A stretch of 64,000 nucleotides of DNA from Leifsonia sp. SCN 70-46 (GTDB lineage Bacteria > Actinomycetota > Actinomycetes > Actinomycetales > Microbacteriaceae). How positions within the stretch are numbered: position 1 is the stretch's first letter; each line of letters opens with the position of its first letter. Below the pieces are notes generated by a model, which was not told the origin of the DNA, made no database searches, and saw only the letters and a list, made by a program, of their open reading frames with translations. The DNA lies in contig MEFY01000001.1 of the NCBI GenBank assembly GCA_001725325.1, positions 496,001 to 560,000 of the forward strand. The letters run 5' to 3'. Shown piece by piece: positions 16,594 to 25,076 of the stretch. Position numbers and translations under genes: made by a program.

Positions 16594-18026
16594 GCCGGCT
16601 CCGGCACCTCGATCGGCCCCGTCGGGGCCTTCGCCACCGGCGTCGGCGGCATGGCGAGCCCCGCGGCGGCGGTCGCGACACCCACGACGGCGACCGCGAC
16701 GAACACCGCCCCGGCGCCCGCGGCGATGACGGACGGCGCAAGGGTCGACTCATCCCCCGACCCGAATATCGCGTTCGCGAGCGCGCCGAAGATGGCGACG
16801 CCCACGGCGCTGCCGATCGAGCGGGCGAACATGTTGGTGCCGGTGACGACGCCGCGCTCGTTCCACTCGACGCTCGACTGGGCGGCGATGAGGGTGGGGG
16901 TCGCGACGAGGCCCATGCCGAGTCCGATGATGAAGCACGCGACCGCGACGGTCGCGATCGACGGTACGGAGGCCGTGGCGGCGAGCACGATCGTGCCCAC
17001 GAGCACGCCCGCGAGGCCGATGAGCGCCGTGCGCTTGAAGCCGATGCGCAGGTAGAAGCGCCCCGCGAAGGTCGCGGAGATCGGCCACCCGATCGTGAGC
17101 GCGGCGAGCGCGAGGCCCGCGGCGAGCGGCGGGACGTCGAGCGAGCCCTCGAGGTAGGTGGGCACGTACGACGTGAGGCCGATGAGCATGGCGCCCATGC
17201 CGAGCGCGACGAGGGTCGTCGTGAGCAGCAGCCTGCGGGAGAAGACCCACAGCGGCAGCACGGGCTCGGCGGCGCGCGTCTGCACGAACAGGAAGGCCGC
17301 GAGGAGCACGCCGCCCACGGCGAACGAGCCGATGCTCTGCCACGAGTCCCACGCCCACGTGACGCCGCCCTGCAGCACCGCGAGGATGATGAGCGTCATC
17401 GACACGGCGAGCAGCCCCGAGCCGACGAAGTCGATCTTGTGCTCGCGCTTCTCGATCTTCTCGTGGAACGAGCGGATGAGCATCCACCCCGACAGCAGGC
17501 ACAGCGGGATGTTGATGAAGAAGATGCCGCGCCAGATGTCGAACTGCGAGAACAGCCCGCCGAGCGTGGGGCCGACCACCGAGGAGATCGCCCACACGCT
17601 CGCGAGGTAGCCCTGCACCTTCGCGCGCTCCGCGATCGTGTAGATGTCGCCCGCGATCGTGATCGACATGGGCTGCACGGCGCCGGCGCCGAGCCCCTGC
17701 ACGGCGCGGAAGAGGATGAGCGCGGGCATGCTCCACGCGAGGCCGCACAGGATCGACCCGAGCAGGAACAGGCCGATGCCCACGAGGATGACCGGCTTGC
17801 GGCCGAACGTGTCGGAGAGCTTGGCGTAGATCGGCACCGTGACGGCCTGCGCGAGCAGGTACACGGAGAACAGCCACGGGAAGAGCGCGAAGTCGCCGAG
17901 GTCCGCCACGATCGTGGGCACCGCCGTCGCGAGCACCGTCGCGTCGATGGCCACGAGGCCCGTCGTGACCATGAGGGAGATGAGGATGGGTCCGCGCTCG
18001 GAGCGGAAGCCGACAGCTGTGGTCAT
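16590..18026 (-). CDS. MFS drug exporter, EmrB/QacA (DHA2) type
   Basis: 478 residues with about 14 membrane segments. MFS motif A is YAKLSDTFGRKPVIL; the start VTTGLVAIDATVLATAVPTI and the motif C-like VVGPTLGGLF are typical of DHA2 multidrug antiporters. I chose ATG at 18026; the frame runs further upstream but the added part is antisense to the CAAX protease. Its stop overlaps that of recQ. No linked regulator is seen. The substrate cannot be predicted. Confidence 0.88.
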   Translation of the reverse strand: MTTAVGFRSERGPILISLMVTTGLVAIDATVLATAVPTIVADLGDFALFPWLFSVYLLAQAVTVPIYAKLSDTFGRKPVILVGIGLFLLGSILCGLAWSMPALILFRAVQGLGAGAVQPMSITIAGDIYTIAERAKVQGYLASVWAISSVVGPTLGGLFSQFDIWRGIFFINIPLCLLSGWMLIRSFHEKIEKREHKIDFVGSGLLAVSMTLIILAVLQGGVTWAWDSWQSIGSFAVGGVLLAAFLFVQTRAAEPVLPLWVFSRRLLLTTTLVALGMGAMLIGLTSYVPTYLEGSLDVPPLAAGLALAALTIGWPISATFAGRFYLRIGFKRTALIGLAGVLVGTIVLAATASVPSIATVAVACFIIGLGMGLVATPTLIAAQSSVEWNERGVVTGTNMFARSIGSAVGVAIFGALANAIFGSGDESTLAPSVIAAGAGAVFVAVAVVGVATAAAGLAMPPTPVAKAPTGPIEVPEPA

Positions 18027-18078
18027 TATGGGAGTAAGTCTGAACCCTTCCCGCGCATTCCCGTGACAGCATGGGAGC

Positions 18079-18900
18079 ATGCTCGACCCCGACTGGGCGC
18101 TCACGCGGCCGATCCTGTGGATCGCCCTCGCGGCGCTCGTCGCCCTGCTGGTGGTGCGCACCGTGCGCAAGGACCGCAGGGAGTACCAGCGCTTCAAGCG
18201 CTACCGCACGACGGCCAAGCGCCAGGCGATGTACCGCCGGTGGCTGCTCGACTCGTTCCTCTCGTTCGGCGGGCTCTCGGTCGTGCTCCTGCTGCTCGCG
18301 GGCCGCTTCGTGGCTCCGCTGCTCCTCGATGTGCAGGCGTGGGAGCCCGTCGCGTGGCTGCGGTCCGTGCTCACGAACGGGGTGTTCATCGGGCTCGTGA
18401 TCGGGGTCGTCGTGGGCCTCGTGGTGCTCACGGTCGTCGGCATCCGCGCCGCGCGCAAGGAGGGCGACGAGGTCATGATGGTCGGCGACATCAGCGCCAT
18501 GCTGCCGCGCAACCGCCAGGAGCTGAGGCTGGGCGCCCTGCTCTCGGTCAACGCGGGGGTCGTGGAGGAGCTCGTGTTCCGGCTCGCGCTGCCCGCCGCG
18601 CTCTTCGGCGCGAGCGGCAGCTCGATCGTCGCCGTCGTCGGCAGCCTGCTCTTCTTCGGGGCGCTGCACCTCTACCAGGGCGTCGCGGGCATCGTCGGCA
18701 CGACGATCGTGGGCGGCGTCATGATGCTGTTCTACGTCGTGACGGGCAGCATCGTCGTGCCCATCGTGCTGCACGCGCTCTTCGACCTGCGCTCGTTCGT
18801 GCTGCTGCCCTCGGCCGTCTACCGCGTGCACCGCATCGACGGCGTCGAGCAGCCGATCATCCGCAAACTCGCCGTTCCGGCGCCGTCGTCCGAGGCGTAG
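18079..18900 (+). CDS. CPBP (CAAX-like) intramembrane protease
   Basis: 273 residues with about seven membrane segments. The Abi/CPBP motifs are present: EELVFRLALPAALFG (paired glutamates and arginine), FFGALHLYQG (histidine), and a final HALFDLRS histidine. These form the metal site of the Rce1-like glutamate intramembrane peptidases. A charged linker of about 40 residues precedes the core. Divergent from the MFS gene; the VOC gene follows 10 bases later, with its -10 covering this stop codon. Confidence 0.85.
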   Translation: MLDPDWALTRPILWIALAALVALLVVRTVRKDRREYQRFKRYRTTAKRQAMYRRWLLDSFLSFGGLSVVLLLLAGRFVAPLLLDVQAWEPVAWLRSVLTNGVFIGLVIGVVVGLVVLTVVGIRAARKEGDEVMMVGDISAMLPRNRQELRLGALLSVNAGVVEELVFRLALPAALFGASGSSIVAVVGSLLFFGALHLYQGVAGIVGTTIVGGVMMLFYVVTGSIVVPIVLHALFDLRSFVLLPSAVYRVHRIDGVEQPIIRKLAVPAPSSEA

Positions 18901-18903
18901 CCT
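18898..18903 (+). promoter_or_regulatory. -10 element of the VOC gene, overlapping the upstream stop codon
   Basis: TAGCCT includes the TAG stop of the CAAX protease gene and ends 7 bases before the GTG at 18911. The same hexamer serves gnd (25064-25069) and metY (58472-58477). Confidence 0.5.
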
Positions 18904-18910
18904 TCACTGC

Positions 18911-19258
18911 GTGGCTGTCTCGTTAGCGCGCATCGTCATCTCCGTCGAGGATCTCGACCGGTCGCTGGCCTTCTACGAGGGCGTGCTGGGCTTCGGCGTC
19001 ACGTGGCGCGGCGACGCCGTCGTGCGGCTCCGCTCCGGCGACCTCGAGGTCATGCTCCACGAGCGGGAGACCGTCCCGAGCCAGCGGGCGGTCGCCGTGA
19101 GCTTCACCGTCGACGACGTCGACGCGGCGACGGATGCTGCGGTCGCCGCGGGCGCGGATGTGCTCGACCCGCCCGACGACCAGCCGTGGGGCGAGCGCCA
19201 GAGCGTGCTCACCGACCCCGACGGGCACGTCGTGTGCCTCGTGAAGCCCCTAGCGTGA
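18911..19258 (+). CDS. VOC/glyoxalase-superfamily protein
   Basis: 115 residues, a single vicinal-oxygen-chelate module pair: VISVEDLDRSLAFYEGVLGF begins the first babab unit, and VSFTVDDVDAATDAAVAAGA with TDPDGHVVCLV the second. The glutamate and histidine-type metal ligands seem partly present (EVMLHE, DGHVV). Members include glyoxalases, dioxygenases and antibiotic-binding proteins; no specific activity can be assigned. Leaderless GTG start. The last 9 bases overlap the convergent AlkD gene. Confidence 0.8.
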   Translation: MAVSLARIVISVEDLDRSLAFYEGVLGFGVTWRGDAVVRLRSGDLEVMLHERETVPSQRAVAVSFTVDDVDAATDAAVAAGADVLDPPDDQPWGERQSVLTDPDGHVVCLVKPLA

Positions 19259-19963
19259 GCGGAAGTAGACCCGTTCCGCCTGCGTGAGGTGCTCGGTCGC
19301 GTAGCTCAGCATGACGCGCGGCATGTCGGCTGCGTGCTGACGCAGGAAGCCCACGAGCAGGTCGCGGTCGACGCGCTTGCCCGTCTCGCGCAGCATCCAT
19401 CCGACGGCCTTGTGGATGAGGTCGTGCCTGTCGTCGAGCAGCGCCGCCGCGAGCTCGAGCGTGGTCGAGGCGTCACCGTGCTTGAGGAAGGCGAAGGTCG
19501 AGAGCACCGCGATCCTGCGCTCCCACACGATGCCGCTGCGCGCCAGGCGGAACAGGATGTCGCGCTCTCGCCCGTACAGGTGCTCCCCGACGATGAACTC
19601 CGCCGACGCGTCGACGAGGTCCCAGTTGTTGATGCGGCCCCGGCGCATGGCGGCCAGGTAGAAGTCGTAGATCCGCTCCTGCTCGTCGGGCTCGGCCCTC
19701 TTGTACTGCAGCACGAGGATCGCGAGGGCGGCGAACCGGTGCTCGTGGAACTCGCTGTCGAGCAGGTCGTTGAGGTCGGCGGGCGAGAGGTCGGCGAACT
19801 GCTTCGCGATCGCTCGCACTCCCGGCACGCGCACGCCGACGAACTTGTCCCCCGCGCCGTACTCGCCCTTGCCCGTCTTGAAGTAGCGCGCGAGCTCGCG
19901 GGCGTCGTCGGGCACCGCGACCTCCGCGAGCGCCCGCGCGACGGCCTTCGCCCCGGGCAGCAC
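19250..19963 (-). CDS. DNA alkylation repair protein, AlkD-like
   Basis: 237 residues of HEAT-like helical repeats, matching AlkD: LARYFKTGKGEYGAGDKFVGV near the N-terminus, the central NNWDLVDASAEFIVGEHLY segment with the catalytic-region aspartate, and RRIAVLSTFAF. AlkD excises bulky or positively charged alkylated bases. The GTG start overlaps the mfd stop by one base (TAGTG), so it is coupled to transcription-coupled repair. Confidence 0.88.
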   Translation of the reverse strand: MLPGAKAVARALAEVAVPDDARELARYFKTGKGEYGAGDKFVGVRVPGVRAIAKQFADLSPADLNDLLDSEFHEHRFAALAILVLQYKRAEPDEQERIYDFYLAAMRRGRINNWDLVDASAEFIVGEHLYGRERDILFRLARSGIVWERRIAVLSTFAFLKHGDASTTLELAAALLDDRHDLIHKAVGWMLRETGKRVDRDLLVGFLRQHAADMPRVMLSYATEHLTQAERVYFRSR

Positions 19964-22900
19964 TACGCCTCCGCGGCGGGGACGGGCGCCGGGAAGATCG
20001 CGCCCAGCAGGTCGTCTGTCCACGCGATGAGCTGCGCGTCGGTGTGCTCCGCGGGCAGCGGCACGAGGGCCGCGGCCGCCGCCGCGTGGTAGCGCGCGCC
20101 CGGGTACATGCGTGCGAGGCGCACCTGGATCGAGTCCGCGAGGTCGGCGGGCGCGAGCCGCAGCTTGTCGCCCATGACGACGACCTCGCCGAGGCCCGCC
20201 TTCTGCGCCTTGCGCCGCAGCTTCGAGACGGCGATGAGGTTGCGCACCTGCTCGGGCGGCTCGCCGTAGCGGTCGGTGAGCTCCTCGAGCACGCGGTCGA
20301 CCGAGTCGTCGCCCGCCGCGGGCGACGACGCCGTCGAGAGCTTCTGGTAGGCCTCGAGCCTCAGGCGCTCGGACTCCACATACTCCTCGGGGATGTGCGC
20401 GTCGACGGGCAGCTCGAGGCGCAGCTCCGTCTGGCCCTCGGCGACATCGCCGCGGAACGTCGAGACCGCCTCCCCGATCATCCTCAGGTACAGGTCGAAT
20501 CCGACCCCCGCGATGTGTCCGGACTGCTCGCCGCCGAGGAGGTTGCCCGCGCCGCGGATCTCGAGGTCTTTGAGCGCGATCTGCATGCCGGCGCCGAGCT
20601 CGTTGTTCGCCGCGATCGTCGCGAGCCGCTCGTGCGCCGTCTCGGTCATGGGCTTGAGCTCGTCGTACAGGAAGTAGGCGTAGGCGCGCTCGCGGCCACG
20701 GCCGACGCGGCCGCGCAGCTGGTGCAGCTGCGAGAGGCCGTACTTGTCGGCGCGGTCGATGATGAGCGTGTTCGCGTTCGCGATGTCGAGGCCTGTCTCG
20801 ATGATGGTCGTCGAGACGAGCACGTCGAACTTGCGCTCCCAGAAGTCGACCATCACCTGCTCGAGGAGGGCCTCGCTCATCTGGCCGTGGGCGACGGCGA
20901 CGCGCGCCTCGGGCACGAGCTCGGCGAGCTGCGACGCCGTGCGCTGGATCGACGAGACGCGGTTGTGCACGTAGAACACCTGGCCCTCGCGCAGCAGCTC
21001 GCGCCGGATGGCGGCGGCGACCTGGCGGTCGGAGTACGGGCCCACGAACGACAGGATGGGGTGCCGGTCCTCCGGCGGGGTCGCGAGCGTCGACATCTCG
21101 CGGATGCCCGTGACCGCCATCTCCAACGTGCGGGGGATGGGCGTGGCAGTCATGGCGAGGATGTCGACGTTGGTCTTGAGCTTCTTGAGGGCATCCTTGT
21201 GCTCGACGCCGAATCGCTGCTCCTCGTCGATGATCACGAGGCCCAGGTCTTTGAACTCGATGCCCTGGCTGAGCAGCCGGTGGGTGCCGATGACGACGTC
21301 GACAGTTCCGTCGGCGAGGCCCGCGATGGTCTCCTTCGACTCCTTGTCGGTCTGGAACCGGCTGAGCGCGCGCAGGTGCACGGGGAAGCCCGCGAATCGC
21401 TCGGCGAACGTCTCCATGTGCTGGCGCACGAGCAGGGTCGTGGGCACGATCATGGCGACCTGCTTGCCGCCCTGCACGGCCTTGAAGGCCGCACGCACGG
21501 CGACCTCCGTCTTGCCGTAGCCGACGTCGCCCGAGAGCAGACGGTCCATGGGGATGGGCCGCTCCATGTCGGCCTTCACCTCGTCGATGGTCGTGAGCTG
21601 GTCGGGGGTCTCGGCGTACGCGAACGCATCCTCGAGCTCGCGCTGCCACGGGGTGTCGGGCCCGAAGGCGTGGCCCTTGCTCGCCATGCGCGCGCTGTAG
21701 AGCTTGACGAGCTCGACGGCGATGTCGCGCACGGCCTTGCGCGCCTTGCCCTTCGCCGCCGCCCAGTCGCTGCCGCCCATCTTGCTGAGGGTGGGCGCCT
21801 CGCCGCCCACGTAGCGGCTGAGGAGGTCGAGCTGGTCGGTGGGCACGTAGAGCTTGTCACCCGGGTAGCCGCGCTTGTTGGGCGCGTACTCGAGCACGAG
21901 GAACTCGCGCTGCGTCTTGATCGCGTTGCGCCCGCCCGTCGACACCTCGCGCTGCACGAGCTCGAGGAACTTGCCGATGCCGTGTGTGTTGTGCACGACG
22001 AAGTCGCCGGCCTTGAGCTGCAGCGGGTCGACGACGTTCTTGCGGCGGCTCGCGAGCTTCTTGACCTGGCGGGTGTCGTAGCCCACGGCCCTGCCGTAGA
22101 ACTCGCTCTCGCTCACGAGCGCGAGCTTGATCTCGGGCAGCTCGAAGCCGTGGTCGACGCTCGCCTTGAGCAGGTAGGCGACGCCCTCCTCGGGGCCGGG
22201 CTGCGTCGGCGAGGCCTTGGCGGGGAACGCCTCGACCACGCGCCCGGATGCCCCGGCCTCGCCCATCACCTGGGCCGCGCGCTCGACGAGCCCCGGCCCC
22301 TCCGCGACCACCGCGACCGTCCAGCCGTCGCGCAGCAGCTCCTTGACGTGCTGCACCGCGCCCTCCGCCTGGCCGGCGAAGCTCGGCACCGCGGTGCCGT
22401 CGACGCGCACGTAGGGCTGCAGGCCGGAGGCCTCGAGCTCCTCGGGAGCACCGGAGTCGAACGCGCTCATCGTCCACCACCGGCGGTCGCCCGCCGACTC
22501 GCGCAGCGTGTTGAGGGTGACGAAGTCCCCCGCGTCGAGGTCGATGGGCGCCTCGGCGCCGGCCGTGGCCGCGTTCCAGGCCGCCGAGAGGAACTCGCGG
22601 TTCGTCTCGGCGAGCGAGACGGCGCGCGTCGCGACCTTCTCGGGCGCGATCACCGCGATCGCGGCATCCTCCGGCAGGTAGTGGGTCAGGGGCACGAGGC
22701 GGTCGACGAGCGCGGGCGCGAGCGACTCCATGCCGTCGACGGGGATGCCCTCGCCGATCTTCGCGAGCATGGTCGAGAGGCTCGGGAACTCGTGCTGCAT
22801 CTCGCGGGCCCGCTGGCGCACGGCGTCGCCGAGCAGCAGCTCGCGGCTCGGCGGGAGCTCGGCCTCCGTGATCTCGGTCGCGAGCGAGCGCTGGTCGGCC

Positions 22901-23535
22901 ACGGAGAACTCGCGCACCGTCTCGAGCTCGTCGCCGAAGAACTCCAGCCGCAGCGGGTGCTCGTCGGTGGGTGCGAACACGTCGAGGATGCCGCCGCGCA
23001 CGGCGAACTCGCCGCGGCGCGTGACCATGTCGACGCGCGAGTACGCGAGGTCGACGAGCTGCCGGCCGAGCTGGGCGAGGTCGTACCCGCGACCGCCCTT
23101 CACGAGGGCGATCGGCTCGATGCTCGTGAGGTTGTCGGCGAGAGGCTGCAGGGCGGCGCGCACCGAGGCGACGAGGATGAAGGGCTGCCTGCCGTCCCAG
23201 TTCTTGAGGGCCCGCAGCGCGGCGATGCGCTTGCCCACGGTCTCGGCGCTCGGGCTCAGGCGCTCGTGCGGGAGCGTCTCCCATGCGGGGAACTCCACGA
23301 TCGCGGCCTCGGGCAGGTAGCTCGCGAGCGAGCGGCGCAGCGCCTCCGACTCGCGGCCCGTCGCGACGACGGCGAGCGCCATCCTCGGGCCGTGCTCACG
23401 GGTCAGCAGACCCGCGAGGAGCGGGGCGCGGAGGCCGTCGACGAGGGAGAAGTCGACACTGCGCGTGGCCGACGAGAGTGCTTGCTCGAACGTTTTGGCG
23501 CGCGACAGGGCCGCGATAATTCCTTCGAGTATCAC
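19963..23535 (-). CDS. mfd: Transcription-repair coupling factor
   Basis: 1190 residues, full length. The UvrB-like N-terminal half is followed by the RNA-polymerase-interacting domain (DFVVHNTHGIGKF at its start), then the RecG-like translocase with Walker A GDVGYGKTEVA and box II DEEQRFGV, GRVGRGRERAYAYF, and the C-terminal TRCF domain (ELPVDAHIPEEYV, then LTDRYGEPPEQV). It removes stalled RNA polymerase and recruits UvrA. The start is GTG with a -10 TAAACT ending 6 bases upstream, so the mRNA is probably leaderless. Confidence 0.96.
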   Translation of the reverse strand: MILEGIIAALSRAKTFEQALSSATRSVDFSLVDGLRAPLLAGLLTREHGPRMALAVVATGRESEALRRSLASYLPEAAIVEFPAWETLPHERLSPSAETVGKRIAALRALKNWDGRQPFILVASVRAALQPLADNLTSIEPIALVKGGRGYDLAQLGRQLVDLAYSRVDMVTRRGEFAVRGGILDVFAPTDEHPLRLEFFGDELETVREFSVADQRSLATEITEAELPPSRELLLGDAVRQRAREMQHEFPSLSTMLAKIGEGIPVDGMESLAPALVDRLVPLTHYLPEDAAIAVIAPEKVATRAVSLAETNREFLSAAWNAATAGAEAPIDLDAGDFVTLNTLRESAGDRRWWTMSAFDSGAPEELEASGLQPYVRVDGTAVPSFAGQAEGAVQHVKELLRDGWTVAVVAEGPGLVERAAQVMGEAGASGRVVEAFPAKASPTQPGPEEGVAYLLKASVDHGFELPEIKLALVSESEFYGRAVGYDTRQVKKLASRRKNVVDPLQLKAGDFVVHNTHGIGKFLELVQREVSTGGRNAIKTQREFLVLEYAPNKRGYPGDKLYVPTDQLDLLSRYVGGEAPTLSKMGGSDWAAAKGKARKAVRDIAVELVKLYSARMASKGHAFGPDTPWQRELEDAFAYAETPDQLTTIDEVKADMERPIPMDRLLSGDVGYGKTEVAVRAAFKAVQGGKQVAMIVPTTLLVRQHMETFAERFAGFPVHLRALSRFQTDKESKETIAGLADGTVDVVIGTHRLLSQGIEFKDLGLVIIDEEQRFGVEHKDALKKLKTNVDILAMTATPIPRTLEMAVTGIREMSTLATPPEDRHPILSFVGPYSDRQVAAAIRRELLREGQVFYVHNRVSSIQRTASQLAELVPEARVAVAHGQMSEALLEQVMVDFWERKFDVLVSTTIIETGLDIANANTLIIDRADKYGLSQLHQLRGRVGRGRERAYAYFLYDELKPMTETAHERLATIAANNELGAGMQIALKDLEIRGAGNLLGGEQSGHIAGVGFDLYLRMIGEAVSTFRGDVAEGQTELRLELPVDAHIPEEYVESERLRLEAYQKLSTASSPAAGDDSVDRVLEELTDRYGEPPEQVRNLIAVSKLRRKAQKAGLGEVVVMGDKLRLAPADLADSIQVRLARMYPGARYHAAAAAALVPLPAEHTDAQLIAWTDDLLGAIFPAPVPAAEA

Positions 23536-23541
23536 CCGACG

Positions 23542-23547
23542 AGTTTA
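23542..23547 (-). promoter_or_regulatory. -10 element, leaderless mfd promoter
   Basis: On the minus strand TAAACT is followed by 6 bases and then the GTG of mfd. Confidence 0.5.
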
Positions 23548-23596
23548 GGCGCTCGCGCTGACGGCCCACGGCGAGTTCGCCGTCGGCGTGAGCGCC
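23548..23596 (-). terminator. Inverted repeat between pth and mfd
   Basis: Arms 23548-23565 and 23579-23596 match at 16 of 18 positions around a 13-base loop. It follows pth and lies just upstream of the mfd -10, so it probably ends the rplY-pth transcript. Confidence 0.55.
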
Positions 23597-23704
23597 CGGC
23601 CAGCCGACGGGGTCTGTCGCGCGGGACGGTGTATGTACAGCGGCATCGGCGACACAGGCCGTCCGAGCGGGGAAGGAGCGGCGGGTCGGGACCGCGCCGA
23701 AAGG

Positions 23705-24286
23705 TCAGCGGGGGCTGTGGAACCTGAGCTGCGCCGCCCCGAGGCCCTCGGAGGCGACGAGCTCCGTGGCGTCGGCGGCGTCGACGAGGAGGTTGGGCAG
23801 CACGGCGCGCTCGTCCGACGTGAAGTCGCGCAGCACGAAGTCCGCCGCGGGCTGGCGGCCGGGCGGGCGCCCGATGCCGATGCGCACGCGCGTGAAGTCG
23901 GGCGTGCCGATGGCCGACGCGATGTCGCGGATGCCGTTGTGGCCGCCGTGCCCGCCGCCCGTCTTGAGGCGCACGGAGTCGAACGGGATGTCGAGCTCGT
24001 CGTGCAGCACGATGAGGTGCGAGGGCGGGATCTTGTAGAACCTCAGCAGCGCCGCGACGGGGCCGCCCGACAGGTTCATGTAGGTGTTGGGCTTCGCGAA
24101 CACGAGCTTGGGGCCTGCGGCGTAGCTGCGGCCCTCGGCGACGCTCGCGTTCGCCTTGTGGTTCTTGAACGTCGCGGACGCGCGGTCCGCGAGCTCGGCG
24201 AGGGCCATCTGGCCCACGTTGTGGCGATTGCCGGCGTAGCCGGGCCCGGGGTTACCGAGCCCGACTACCAGCCATTGGTCGTCCAC
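23705..24286 (-). CDS. pth: Peptidyl-tRNA hydrolase
   Basis: 193 residues, normal for bacterial Pth, which frees tRNA from peptidyl-tRNA dropped by ribosomes. It shows LVVGLGNPGPGYAGNRHNVG with the catalytic histidine, FAKPNTYMNLSG, and DELDIPF with KTGGGHGGHNG. The start is GTG, 20 bases after rplY, with only a weak AAGG ribosome site. Together with rplY it forms the usual actinobacterial pair upstream of mfd. Confidence 0.95.
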   Translation of the reverse strand: MDDQWLVVGLGNPGPGYAGNRHNVGQMALAELADRASATFKNHKANASVAEGRSYAAGPKLVFAKPNTYMNLSGGPVAALLRFYKIPPSHLIVLHDELDIPFDSVRLKTGGGHGGHNGIRDIASAIGTPDFTRVRIGIGRPPGRQPAADFVLRDFTSDERAVLPNLLVDAADATELVASEGLGAAQLRFHSPR

Positions 24287-24306
24287 GGCCTTGCGGAAGA
24301 GGCTGA

Positions 24307-24948
24307 TTACTCGGCGTCCTCGGCGGGGGCCTCGTCGGAAGCCTCGTCGGCGGACTCGCCCTCAGCGGACTCCTCGGCCTCGGTCTCCTCGCCGAGGTCC
24401 TGGGCCTGCTCGCCCGTGATGCCGACGATGAGGGTCTCGGGGTCGGTGATGAGCGTCGCGCCCGCGGGGAGCTTGAGGTCGCTCGCGAGGATGTGCGCAC
24501 CCTGCTCGAGGCCCTCGATCGAGACGACGATGCTCTCGGGGATGTGCGTGGCCTCGGCCTCGAGCGACACCGTGTTGGCGTCCTGGTTGACCGAGGTGCC
24601 GGGGGCGGACTCGCCCTCGAGGTGCACGGGGACGTCGATGGTGACCTTCTCGCCCTTGCGGACGACGATGAGGTCGATGTGCTCGATGATCTGGCGCACC
24701 GGGTCCTTCTGCACGTCCTTGACGAGCGCGAGCTGCACCTTGCCGGCGATGTCGAGCTCGAGCACCTGGTTCGCCTTGCGCAGGATGAGCGCCGTCTCGT
24801 GGCCCGGGAGGGTCACGTGCACGGGGTCGGTGCCGTGGCCGTAGATGACGGCCGGGATCTTGCCCGCGGCGCGGATCTTGCGGGCGACGCCCTTGCCGAA
24901 GGTGTCGCGCGCCTCGGTGACGAGGTGGTTGTCAGTGGTCTGAGCCAT
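24307..24948 (-). CDS. rplY: 50S ribosomal protein L25 / Ctc-like
   Basis: 213 residues: the N-terminal L25 5S-rRNA-binding domain (ARKIRAAGKIPAVIYGHGTDP), the TL5/Ctc C-terminal beta domain, and an acidic Glu/Ala tail of about 30 residues. I chose ATG at 24948 (MAQTTDN), preceded by GGAAGAAG as ribosome site; an upstream in-frame start would add an unconserved stretch. It forms a unit with pth. Confidence 0.94.
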   Translation of the reverse strand: MAQTTDNHLVTEARDTFGKGVARKIRAAGKIPAVIYGHGTDPVHVTLPGHETALILRKANQVLELDIAGKVQLALVKDVQKDPVRQIIEHIDLIVVRKGEKVTIDVPVHLEGESAPGTSVNQDANTVSLEAEATHIPESIVVSIEGLEQGAHILASDLKLPAGATLITDPETLIVGITGEQAQDLGEETEAEESAEGESADEASDEAPAEDAE

Positions 24949-25063
24949 GAGAGTGCTTCTTCCAGTGGGATGTGTTTTCGCGACGGGAAATACACCCACC
25001 GCGTCGATAACGGAACCGAGAATGGTTCCCTCGCCGAAGTTCAGTGCCCGAGTTTACACGCAC

Positions 25064-25069
25064 TAGCCT
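25064..25069 (+). promoter_or_regulatory. -10 element, leaderless gnd promoter
   Basis: TAGCCT ends 7 bases before the ATG at 25077. Confidence 0.5.
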
Positions 25070-25076
25070 TGAACCC

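Noticed and set aside
15798-18926. Very long open frames on the strand opposite recQ/MFS, mfd (about 20.0-23.7 kb) and gnd/acyl-CoA ligase (about 25.0-29.0 kb)
   Set aside because: They are rich in Arg, Ala, Gly and Pro, lack domains, and mirror the codon bias of the true genes; such antisense frames are expected at this GC content.
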